Part shown: piece after piece, positions 1 to 6,873 of the stretch
Position numbering within the stretch: position 1 is the stretch's first letter
Layout: each line of letters opens with the position of its first letter
Origin: Candidatus Omnitrophota bacterium
GTDB lineage: Bacteria; Omnitrophota; Gorgyraeia; JACOVV01
DNA: 8,930 nucleotides
Assembly (NCBI GenBank): GCA_016177145.1
Contig: JACOVV010000078.1
Span: 1 to 8,930, forward strand
Direction of reading: 5' to 3'
Notes under the pieces: generated by a model
Database searches by the model: none
Seen by the model: the letters and a program-made list of their open reading frames with translations, nothing else
Told to the model about the DNA's origin: nothing
Position numbers and translations under genes: made by a program

Positions 1-2
1 AT

Positions 3-668
3 GCCGACCGGATCGCGGCCATGCGGCCCGACGGGCGGTATATCACGCCCAGCGAGATCATCGCCCTCTTGGCGCTGCACCTGGTGGAGGACCGGAAATG
101 GCGGGGGAGTATCGTCAAGACGGTTTCCTGCAGTGTTTTGATCGACCGGATCGCCGGAAAACTGGGGCTAAAGGTATGCGAAACTCCAATCGGGTTCAAA
201 CACATCTGCAAATTAATGCGGGAGGAGGATGTCTTAATCGGCGGTGAAGAGTCGGGCGGAATCGGAGTCAAAAACTATATTCCGGAAAGAGACGGTGTCC
301 TGCTCGCGCTCCTTCTGCTTGAAATGATGGCTGACCGCAATACGGGCATTCTGCAGATCATGGATCAAATGGAAAAACGGTACGGACGTTTTCATTATCT
401 CAGGGAAGACATCCATTTCGAGGGAGGGACCCAAAGAAAAAATGAAATTTTGGAGACCCTGAAAAACTCTCCGCCTAACAATTTATTGGGAAAAAAGATA
501 ACCCAGACCAAAACGTTCGATGGAGTCAAATTTATTTGTGAAGACGACAGCTGGCTTCTTCTGCGTTTTTCTGGAACCGAGTCACTGCTTCGAGTCTACG
601 CGGAGTCCGACTCTTTAAAGTTCGCGAGAGAGTTAATCGGATATGGCAGAAAACTTGTTAATTCGTAA
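3..668 (+). CDS. Phosphoglucomutase/phosphomannomutase family protein, C-terminal part (5' end outside window)
   Basis: Alpha-D-phosphohexomutases interconvert hexose 1- and 6-phosphates in the cytoplasm and feed nucleotide-sugar and envelope synthesis. The open frame enters at position 3 with no start codon in view. Its first residues, ADR, fit the end of the family's metal-binding DGDADR loop, so the phosphoserine domain and most of domain 2 lie upstream. Visible motifs are the sugar-binding GEESGG loop (243-260) and the C-terminal phosphate-binding loop RFSGTES (564-584), followed by RVYAE. The residue after SGTE is Ser, where the family usually has Pro. An ATG at 21 lies inside the conserved region and is not the true start. 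The TAA stop lies 26 bases inside lepA. I cannot say whether glucose, mannose or glucosamine phosphate is the substrate; the GEESGG loop is compatible with a glucose/mannose-type enzyme. Family assignment is firm, substrate open. Confidence 0.9.
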   Translation, partial: ADRIAAMRPDGRYITPSEIIALLALHLVEDRKWRGSIVKTVSCSVLIDRIAGKLGLKVCETPIGFKHICKLMREEDVLIGGEESGGIGVKNYIPERDGVLLALLLLEMMADRNTGILQIMDQMEKRYGRFHYLREDIHFEGGTQRKNEILETLKNSPPNNLLGKKITQTKTFDGVKFICEDDSWLLLRFSGTESLLRVYAESDSLKFARELIGYGRKLVNS

Positions 669-2445
669 CTTCTGTATCATCGCCCATATTGACCACGGGA
701 AATCAACTCTAGCCGACCGCATCCTGCAGATGACGGGGGCCATTAGCGAGCGCGAATCGCGGGAACAGCTTTTAGACGACATGGACCTGGAGCGGGAACG
801 GGGTATCACGATCAAAGCCAGCGCCGTCTGTTTGAAATACAAGTCGTCATCCGGGAAAGAGTATCAATTGAATCTCATCGACACGCCGGGCCACGTTGAT
901 TTTTCTTATGAAGTTTCGAAAGCGCTGGCGGCCTGTGAAGGAGCTCTCTTGGTTGTGGATGCCGCCCAAGGAGTAGAAGCTCAGACGATGGCCAATTTTT
1001 TTCTGGCCTTGGAGCAGGGTCTTGTCATGATTCCGGTGGTCAACAAAATGGATCTCCCGAATGCGCAACCGGAGAAAACCGCTTCGCAATTGGAGGATAT
1101 TTTTGGTTTTTCCAGAAATGAAATTCTATTTGCCAGCGCCAAGGAGGGGACCGGTATTCACGAGATACTGGAGCGGGTGATTACTCAGATTCCCTCTCCC
1201 AGGGGGAACGAGAAAGACCCGGTGCAAGCGCTGGTTTTTGATTCCTCTTTCGATATCTACAAGGGAGTGATGGTCTATTTGCGTCTCTTCAATGGGACCT
1301 TGACGCCAAAGAAAAAAATAAAGTTCCTCGGCACGGGAAAAATCTATGAGATCCTGGAATTGGGCGTTTTCACGCCTCATGCCAAGCCGGTGGATCAATT
1401 GACGACCGGGGCGGTGGGTTTCATGGCCTGCAATATTCGGGACGCCAAAGAAGTGCGTATCGGAGACACGGTGACTTTGGCGGACCAACCGGCCCAGGTT
1501 CCTTTGCCCGGCTACAAACCGGCGCAGCCGATGGTTTTCTGCGGTATTTATCCAATCAGCAATAAAGATTACACGGCGCTTCGGGTCGCTCTCGATAAAT
1601 TAAGTTTAAACGACGCCTCTTTCGTTTACGAACCTGAAAATTCCGCTTCGTTTGGTTTCGGTTTCCGGTGCGGTTTCCTTGGATTGCTTCACATGGAGAT
1701 CATCCAAGAGCGGCTGGAACGTGAGTACGGATTAGAATTGATCCTGACGACCCCCAGCGTTATCTACCGGGTGCTGACTTCCGCCGGAGAAACGGTCCAT
1801 ATTGATAACCCGACGCAGCTGCCGCCGGCGCAGAACATCCAGGAAATCGCCGAGCCGTTCATCACGGCTTCTTTGATTGTTCCTGTTGACGCGATTGGCC
1901 CCATGATGGAATTAGCCATTTCACGAAGAGGAATGTATAAAAGCACGGAATATCTGGGGATTGAAAGGGCGAGGTTGGTTTTTGAGCTGCCCCTGTCGGA
2001 GATTCTGGTGGATTTTTATGATAAGATCAAGTCCACGACAAAAGGGTATGGTTCCATGAATTATGAATTCAAGGGATACCTGCCGGGAGATCTGGTTCGC
2101 TTGGACATTTTAGTCAATGGCGAGCGGTGCGACGCTCTCTCTTGCATCGTGCCGAAAGAGAAAGCCTATTTTCGCGGGAGGGCGTTTGTTGAAAAACTAA
2201 AAGAACTCATCCCCAGACAATTAGTGGAAGTTATTTTACAAGCGGCTGTGGGGAATCACGTGATATCCAGGGAGACTATTTCGCCGCTTAAAAAGAATGT
2301 CACGGGCAAATGCTACGGGGGCGATATCACCCGCAAACGCAAACTGTGGGAGAAACAAAAAGAAGGAAAAAAACGGATGAAACAGTTCAGCAAAGTTGAA
2401 ATTCCACAAGAGGCGTTTTTCGCCGTTCTGAAAATACAGGAATAA
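643..2445 (+). CDS. lepA: Elongation factor 4 (back-translocating GTPase LepA)
   Basis: LepA/EF-4 is a ribosome-bound translational GTPase related to EF-G, implicated in back-translocation, initiation or 30S biogenesis. The protein has 600 residues, the family's normal length. G-domain motifs: G1 AHIDHGKS (14-21), G2 RGITIK (53-58), G3 DTPGH (80-84) with its catalytic His, G4 NKMD (134-137), G5 SAK (165-167). EF-G-like domains II, III and V follow, and then the LepA-specific C-terminal domain with the signatures GKCYGGDITRKRKL and EKQKEGKKRMKQ and the ending VEIPQEAFFAVLK. The ATG at 643 places the conserved IRNFCIIAHIDHGK at the expected distance from the N-terminus, and GAGAGAG (626-632) can serve as ribosome binding site. 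The gene begins 26 bases before the stop of the phosphohexomutase gene, so translation is probably coupled. lepB follows after 8 bases, the common lepA-lepB pairing. Nothing is missing or odd. Confidence 0.98.
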   Translation: MAENLLIRNFCIIAHIDHGKSTLADRILQMTGAISERESREQLLDDMDLERERGITIKASAVCLKYKSSSGKEYQLNLIDTPGHVDFSYEVSKALAACEGALLVVDAAQGVEAQTMANFFLALEQGLVMIPVVNKMDLPNAQPEKTASQLEDIFGFSRNEILFASAKEGTGIHEILERVITQIPSPRGNEKDPVQALVFDSSFDIYKGVMVYLRLFNGTLTPKKKIKFLGTGKIYEILELGVFTPHAKPVDQLTTGAVGFMACNIRDAKEVRIGDTVTLADQPAQVPLPGYKPAQPMVFCGIYPISNKDYTALRVALDKLSLNDASFVYEPENSASFGFGFRCGFLGLLHMEIIQERLEREYGLELILTTPSVIYRVLTSAGETVHIDNPTQLPPAQNIQEIAEPFITASLIVPVDAIGPMMELAISRRGMYKSTEYLGIERARLVFELPLSEILVDFYDKIKSTTKGYGSMNYEFKGYLPGDLVRLDILVNGERCDALSCIVPKEKAYFRGRAFVEKLKELIPRQLVEVILQAAVGNHVISRETISPLKKNVTGKCYGGDITRKRKLWEKQKEGKKRMKQFSKVEIPQEAFFAVLKIQE

Positions 2446-2453
2446 ACATTTCG

Positions 2454-2996
2454 ATGCCGCAAAAAAAACAGTCCCTTTTATGGGAATACGCAGAAAGCTT
2501 TATCATCGCGATAGCGCTGGCGCTGGTCGTCAGGACATTTATCATACAGCCGTTTAAAATTCCGTCCGGTTCTATGCGTCCGACTCTCATGGAAGGGGAC
2601 CGGATTTTAGTGAATAAATATGTCTATCGTTTTCAGGGACCCACGCCGGGCGATATCATCGTGTTTAAGTCGCCGGAGACGCCCAAAAAGGATTTCATCA
2701 AACGTCTTGTAGGCGTGGGCGGCGACTCTATTGAAATCCGTGAAGGGAAAATTTTTGCCAATCACCGGATGCTTTCGGAGCCGCCTGTTTTTAGAGAAAA
2801 TTTTTACTACAACCGAGGCGAGTACGGCGCGGAGGGAGCGTCCACCGCAGTTCCTGACGGACATTATTTTGTCCTAGGCGACAACAGCGGTTCCAGCCAT
2901 GACAGCAGGTTTTGGGGGTTTGTCCCCAAGGAAAACCTCATTGGAAGGGCGTTTTTCATCTTCTGGCCGCCGCATCGGATGAGGGTGTTAAAGTGA
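2454..2996 (+). CDS. lepB: Signal peptidase I
   Basis: Membrane-anchored Ser/Lys protease that removes signal peptides from exported proteins on the outer face of the cytoplasmic membrane. The protein has 180 residues, close to the short Gram-positive-type enzymes rather than the roughly 320-residue E. coli form. One N-terminal membrane segment spans about residues 15-31. The catalytic Ser40 lies in IPSGSM (36-41) and the general base Lys83 in FIKRLVGVGGD. Box E is LGDNSGSSHDSRFWG (141-155), with the conserved GDN and DSR present. The ATG at 2454 follows lepA by 8 bases, with AGGAA at 2438-2442 as a modest ribosome binding site; it leaves a short cytoplasmic N-terminus, normal for the family. 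Its TGA stop overlaps the GTG start of pgsA by 4 bases. All catalytic residues are present, so the enzyme should be active. Confidence 0.97.
   Translation: MPQKKQSLLWEYAESFIIAIALALVVRTFIIQPFKIPSGSMRPTLMEGDRILVNKYVYRFQGPTPGDIIVFKSPETPKKDFIKRLVGVGGDSIEIREGKIFANHRMLSEPPVFRENFYYNRGEYGAEGASTAVPDGHYFVLGDNSGSSHDSRFWGFVPKENLIGRAFFIFWPPHRMRVLK
2981..2985 (+). promoter_or_regulatory. Ribosome binding site that fixes the pgsA GTG start
   Basis: GAGGG lies 7 bases before the GTG at 2993 and inside the lepB coding sequence. It supports the internal GTG over the in-frame ATG at 2912 as the start of pgsA. Confidence 0.6.
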
Positions 2997-3523
2997 ATTG
3001 GGCCAATCGCGTGACTCTGCTGCGGATCCTTTTGATCCCATTCTTCGTGGGGGCGCTGATCTATGGACATCTTGACAGGGCAGTCTGGGTTTTTGCTCTG
3101 GCGGTGGTTACCGACGCGGTGGATGGCTATATCGCGAGAGTTCATTCCCAAATGACGACCCTTGGAAGTTTCTTAGACCCGTTGGCTGACAAACTCCTTT
3201 TGACCACGGCTTTTATCAGTTTGGCCGCGATCGGCAACCTTCCTGTCCGTTTGCCGCCATGGATTCCTTTAATCGTGATCAGCCGCGATATCATCATTAT
3301 TCTCGGCGCGGCGTTGATTCAGATGAATACGGGCCATTTGGACATTCGTCCCAGCGTTTGGGGAAAACTGACGACCTTTTTGCAAATGGCGACCATCTTA
3401 GGAATTCTTGCGGGGTTTCCCGGGATCCGTTTTCTGTGGTGGCTGATGATAGCATTCACCTTGATCTCGGGCTGGAAGTATGTTCAGCAGGGAATGGAGC
3501 TGTTGAATCAAAATAACCGATGA
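2993..3523 (+). CDS. pgsA: CDP-diacylglycerol-glycerol-3-phosphate 3-phosphatidyltransferase (phosphatidylglycerophosphate synthase)
   Basis: Integral membrane enzyme that transfers the phosphatidyl group from CDP-diacylglycerol to glycerol-3-phosphate, the committed step to phosphatidylglycerol and cardiolipin. The CDP-alcohol phosphotransferase motif DG-x2-AR-x8-G-x3-D-x3-D is complete: D41, D44-G45, A48-R49, G58, D62 and D66. Several hydrophobic segments cover most of the 176 residues. The N-terminus VNWANRVTLLRILLIP matches the family pattern (N-x-TLxR near the start). I choose GTG at 2993, not an upstream ATG at 2912. The GTG is preceded by GAGGG (2981-2985) at good spacing and overlaps the lepB stop as GTGA; the 2912 start would add 27 residues that lie inside lepB and match nothing in the family. 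Related enzymes for phosphatidylserine or phosphatidylinositol share the motif, but length and N-terminus favour PgsA. The stop overlaps the next ATG by 4 bases. Confidence 0.93.
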   Translation: MNWANRVTLLRILLIPFFVGALIYGHLDRAVWVFALAVVTDAVDGYIARVHSQMTTLGSFLDPLADKLLLTTAFISLAAIGNLPVRLPPWIPLIVISRDIIIILGAALIQMNTGHLDIRPSVWGKLTTFLQMATILGILAGFPGIRFLWWLMIAFTLISGWKYVQQGMELLNQNNR

Positions 3524-4707
3524 AAATCCTCGATCAGCGTTTTGATGATCTGGCGATCGGAGCGGAAGCGTCCTTTGAAGTCGACATCTCGCGAGAGGAA
3601 GTCGCGCGCTTCGCCGATCTCAGCGGCGACCGCAATCCTCTTCATGTCAGGGACGGGGTCAGCCACGGAATGCTGTTGGCGTCGTACTTCTCACGGCTTG
3701 TGGGGATGTATCTGCCCGGCAGAAGGGCGCTTTACCTGTCTCAGGACCTTCGGTTTATCAAAACGGTAAACGCCGGAGACCGAATTCTAGTGAAAGGGTC
3801 CGTGATCGCCAAATCTCAAGCCAGCAGGATCATTACTCTTAAAACCCAGATCTACAACCAGTCGAACGAACTTGTTGTTGATGGAAAAGGGGAGGTTCTC
3901 GTGCGCGAAGAAACCGTCACCGAAAAAAAAAGCGATTTCAAGATGTCTAGCAAAATAGATCTCTCGGGGAAAGTGGCGCTCATCACCGGCGCCAGCAGGG
4001 GAATCGGGGCGGCGGCGGCCCGGTTGTTGTCTCAGAACGGCGCTCGGGTCGCCGTGAACTATCAGCAGGATGAAGAAGGCGCTAGGGGACTCATCGCTCA
4101 GATCGAGGAAAACGGGAAGGAGGGAATCGCCGTCAAAGCGGATGTTTCCAATCCCGGCGCCGTTGAGGAAATGATCCAGCGCATCCAGAAAAAATTTGGA
4201 GCGATTGATATTCTGATCAATAACGCGGCACCTTCCTTTAAACCGGTTTCCTTTCAATCATTGACTTGGCAGGAAGTAGAAAAACAATTCAATGTTGTTG
4301 TCCGGGGCGCCTTTTTATGCGCCAAGGCGGCGGTTCCTTCGATGATGGAGCGCAAGAACGGGAAAATCATTAACATCGCGTCCACCTACGCTTTTGGAAT
4401 ACCTCCCGCCCAGTTAACCCACTATGTCGTTGGCAAAAGCGCCTTGGCCGGGTTTTCCCGGTCATTGGCGGTAGAATTAGGCCCGATGGGAATCCAGGTG
4501 AATTTAGTCGTCCCGGGTATGACGGAGACCGCGCTGATCGATCATGTCCCCAGCCGGTTCCGGGATCTTTACGCGTATCAATCGCCGCTAAGGCGCTTGG
4601 CGAAGCCCGAAGACGTCGCTAAGACAATACTGTTTCTTTGTTCGGATTTAGCTGATTTTATTACCGGCGCGGCAATTCCCGTCTGCGGCGGCTACTGGAT
4701 GGGATGA
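3520..4707 (+). CDS. Fused MaoC/PhaJ-like enoyl-CoA/ACP hydratase and FabG-like short-chain dehydrogenase/reductase
   Basis: Two enzymes in one 395-residue chain. Residues 1-132 form a MaoC/PhaJ-type hot-dog hydratase, with the Asp37/His42 pair in SGDRNPLH, then HGMLLAS (49-55), an LPG and a GD motif. Residues 145-395 form a classical SDR like 3-oxoacyl-ACP reductase: TGASRGIG (156-163) for the dinucleotide, with Arg160 suggesting NADPH; NNAA (234-237); and the tetrad Asn258, Ser288, Tyr302, Lys306. Together they could reduce a beta-keto thioester and dehydrate the hydroxyacyl product, or run the reverse. Compared with PhaJ as I remember it, about ten residues are missing between H42 and H49. 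The interdomain linker holds an A9 tract (3923-3931) and an internal Met142 (ATG 3943) where a free SDR would start. The ATG start overlaps the pgsA stop (ATGA), with no clear ribosome binding site, and the stop overlaps the next gene the same way. The SDR half is certain in family; the substrate is unknown. Confidence 0.88.
   Translation: MKILDQRFDDLAIGAEASFEVDISREEVARFADLSGDRNPLHVRDGVSHGMLLASYFSRLVGMYLPGRRALYLSQDLRFIKTVNAGDRILVKGSVIAKSQASRIITLKTQIYNQSNELVVDGKGEVLVREETVTEKKSDFKMSSKIDLSGKVALITGASRGIGAAAARLLSQNGARVAVNYQQDEEGARGLIAQIEENGKEGIAVKADVSNPGAVEEMIQRIQKKFGAIDILINNAAPSFKPVSFQSLTWQEVEKQFNVVVRGAFLCAKAAVPSMMERKNGKIINIASTYAFGIPPAQLTHYVVGKSALAGFSRSLAVELGPMGIQVNLVVPGMTETALIDHVPSRFRDLYAYQSPLRRLAKPEDVAKTILFLCSDLADFITGAAIPVCGGYWMG
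3923..3931 (+). repeat. A9 homopolymer tract at the MaoC/SDR domain junction
   Basis: Nine consecutive A fall in the codons for E135-K136-K137-S138, exactly in the linker between the two enzyme domains. Frame shift by one in either direction stops translation within 30 bases: TAG at 3948-3950 in the -1 frame and TAG at 3956-3958 in the +1 frame. The in-frame ATG at 3943 would start a free SDR. The tract is therefore a candidate site of transcriptional slippage or of an assembly indel. A8 tracts also occur in lepB (2461-2468) and the fkbH-like gene (4771-4778), so long A runs are not unique here. Confidence 0.7.
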
Positions 4708-6590
4708 AAAAGGACGAAATGCGTCAGTTGACTGAAGAAGAGATTCTGAAAGACATCCGCCAAGCCCAGCAAAAAAAAGATCCGGCGGCTATACTTCAAT
4801 CGAGTCTAGCGCTGGCGGAACATTTTCCCGGGCATTCCAATCGGCTCATCGCCGCTAAGAGCATCAACGGAGCCATTCCAGCGCTGGAAGCGGAATATTC
4901 AGAAAGACAAAAGGCCAGGATCGCTTTGATTTTTTCATCGACGGCCGCGTGGCTTAAAGATTATTTAACGGTTGATCTCTGCGGTGAGGGAATCCTTCCC
5001 CAGATTTATGTCGCGCCCTACCGGCAGATGGAACAGGAAGTGCTGAACCTTGAGAGTGATTTGTACCGTTTTTCACCGGAGATTATCTTTTTGCACGCGG
5101 AACTTTCATCGTTACTGCCGCAAGATTCGCAGTACGATGACCGGGCTATCCGGGCCGTGGTCGATGCGTTAGCTTCTCTGGTTCATTCCCTTCGGAAAAA
5201 GACGAAATCTCTTATCATCATAGACAACTTTCCACAGCCGGCGTATCTTCCCGTTCGATCGAACAGGGACTTAAAAGCGAACTCGGTCAAAGAGTGGTTT
5301 TTTCAACTAAACAACGCGGTATCCGATTGTTTCCAACGGGACGATTCAATTTTGATCTCGGATTTCGATCATTTGACGGCCGTTCACGGAAAAGAACGCG
5401 CCACCGATCCCAAGTGGCTCTACCTGGCTCATCTTGAAATCAGCGAATCCTTTTTGCCGTCGGTCAGCAGAAAATACGCCGGCTATGTAAAGGCGCTTAA
5501 AGGAAAAACAAGAAAGTGTCTTGTCCTGGATTTGGACAACACCCTCTGGGGAGGAATCATCGGTGAGGATGGCATGGAAGGAATCCGGCTCAGCCAGACG
5601 GGTGAAGGGAGAGAATTCTATGAATTCCAGAAATTCTTGCAGTCCCTGACCCATCGGGGAGTCCTTTTAGCGGTCAACAGCAAAAATAATTATGAAGACG
5701 CCGTCAAAATAATCCGGGAGCATCCTTCCATGCTTCTGAAAGAAGCGCATTTCTGTTGTTTGAAAATCAATTGGAAAGACAAATCCTCCAACTTGCTGGA
5801 GATCGCTCAGGAACTTAATATCGGCGTAGACGCGATCGTTTTTGTGGATGACGACCCGAGAGAACGGGCGTTGGTCCGTCAATCGTTGCCGCAGGTTCTG
5901 GTGCCTGAAATGCCGGCCGATCCCGCGGAATACTGCCGCGTTCTTTCAAGATTGAATGATTTTGAAACACTCAATTTTACCGAGGAAGATTTAAAACGGA
6001 CGGAGCTTTACCGGCAGCAAAAACAACGTGAACAGCTCCGTGAAAGCTCTTCTTCGCTGGGTGATTATCTCTGGAGCCTGGAGATCTCGGTTGAGGTATT
6101 CGAGGCCGGTGGAAAAGAACTGCCTCGTATCGCCCAGTTGATGCAGAAGACTAACCAATTCAACATGACGGCCCGGCGCTTTAGCGTTGCTGAATTGAAA
6201 AATCTCGCAGAAACGGGCTGGCGGCTTTTCGCCGTACAAGTGAAAGACCGGTTCGGCGACAATGGGATTTCCGGATCGGCGGTTCTGGAGAAGCAGGGCC
6301 GCAGCTGCGTGATCAAGTCATTCTTGATGAGCTGCCGTGTTTTGGGGCGCGGCGTCGAAGATTATTTGATGAATCATCTCTATCAAACGGCCAAGTCGGA
6401 AGGGGCCGAGCGTTTGGTGGGCGAACTCATTTTTACCGAAAAGAACCAGCCGGCCAGAGGTTTTTATAGTCAATACGGTTTTACTCTGTTAAAACAGGAG
6501 GGGGATAAATCCGAGTGGGTTTATCCGGTGGAGGGGAATCAACCCAAGCCCGTGGCTTGGATTAATGCAGGCCGGCATGCCCGAAAATAA
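4704..6590 (+). CDS. FkbH-like HAD-IIIC protein (putative glyceryl-ACP loading phosphatase/transferase)
   Basis: FkbH proteins capture 1,3-bisphosphoglycerate, remove the phosphate and pass the glyceryl group to an ACP, supplying a three-carbon unit to polyketides, tetronates and some glycan modifications. This 628-residue form has three parts. Residues about 70-260 are an SGNH-like N-terminal domain. Residues 270-420 are the HAD domain, with motif I DLDNTLWGG (D276, D278), motif II Ser326 in AVNSKNN, motif III Lys360 and motif IV VDDDPRER (D382, D383). Residues about 440-610 are a GNAT-like domain with TNQFNMTARRF, DRFGDNG and the hallmark SCRVLGRGVE (543-552). Motif II has Asn325 where I recall CSKN in many relatives. 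The ATG at 4704 overlaps the previous stop (ATGA); an alternative ATG lies at 4719. The next gene is an ACP, the expected partner. Family certain; the glyceryl substrate is inferred from the family, and a different acyl unit is possible. Confidence 0.88.
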   Translation: MKKDEMRQLTEEEILKDIRQAQQKKDPAAILQSSLALAEHFPGHSNRLIAAKSINGAIPALEAEYSERQKARIALIFSSTAAWLKDYLTVDLCGEGILPQIYVAPYRQMEQEVLNLESDLYRFSPEIIFLHAELSSLLPQDSQYDDRAIRAVVDALASLVHSLRKKTKSLIIIDNFPQPAYLPVRSNRDLKANSVKEWFFQLNNAVSDCFQRDDSILISDFDHLTAVHGKERATDPKWLYLAHLEISESFLPSVSRKYAGYVKALKGKTRKCLVLDLDNTLWGGIIGEDGMEGIRLSQTGEGREFYEFQKFLQSLTHRGVLLAVNSKNNYEDAVKIIREHPSMLLKEAHFCCLKINWKDKSSNLLEIAQELNIGVDAIVFVDDDPRERALVRQSLPQVLVPEMPADPAEYCRVLSRLNDFETLNFTEEDLKRTELYRQQKQREQLRESSSSLGDYLWSLEISVEVFEAGGKELPRIAQLMQKTNQFNMTARRFSVAELKNLAETGWRLFAVQVKDRFGDNGISGSAVLEKQGRSCVIKSFLMSCRVLGRGVEDYLMNHLYQTAKSEGAERLVGELIFTEKNQPARGFYSQYGFTLLKQEGDKSEWVYPVEGNQPKPVAWINAGRHARK

Positions 6591-6873
6591 TATCCAGGAG
6601 AGATTGAACCGGGTTTTCTCAAAAGTCTTTAATTGTTCTCATCCTCAGGAGACGGCCTCACCCGATAATTTACCCGGATGGGATTCCTTGGGGCATCTGC
6701 TTCTGGTGAGCGCTCTTGAAGAAGAGTTCAAAACAAAGTTAACCACCGAAGATATCTTTCAAATGGTCAACTTCAGAACCATCCAAGCGGTTTTGGAAGA
6801 AAAATTAAATCATGAATCTCCCAAAGATAGTTCTAGTCGGACGTCCGAACGTGGGGAAATCAACTCTCTTTAA
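6565..6873 (+). CDS. Acyl carrier protein (probable partner of the FkbH-like protein)
   Basis: A small carrier protein of 102 residues. The motif GWDSLGHL (38-45) contains Ser41, the expected attachment point for the 4'-phosphopantetheine arm added by a phosphopantetheinyl transferase. The helix pattern LVSALEEEF and the later TIQAVLEEKL fit the four-helix ACP fold; the D-S-L-G-H form resembles ACPs paired with FkbH-type enzymes rather than the fatty-acid ACP (which has DSLDTVE). It overlaps the end of the fkbH-like gene by 26 bases and the start of der by 62 bases. The last 20 residues (from H83) are polar, come from the overlap with der and are probably an unstructured tail. Two starts are possible, ATG 6565 or ATG 6577 (Met5); neither has a strong ribosome binding site, and 6577 shortens the protein by four residues. 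Carrier function is well supported; the bound acyl group is inferred. Confidence 0.88.
   Translation: MQAGMPENNIQERLNRVFSKVFNCSHPQETASPDNLPGWDSLGHLLLVSALEEEFKTKLTTEDIFQMVNFRTIQAVLEEKLNHESPKDSSSRTSERGEINSL

Noticed and set aside
2912..2992. Upstream ATG extension of pgsA by 27 residues
   Set aside because: It lies wholly inside lepB and the added residues resemble no PgsA N-terminus; the GTG at 2993 has a well-spaced GAGGG and the typical VNWANRVTLLR beginning.
3787..4257. Minus-strand open frame of 156 codons opposite the MaoC-SDR gene
   Set aside because: It lies opposite clear catalytic motifs on the plus strand and has no recognisable domain.
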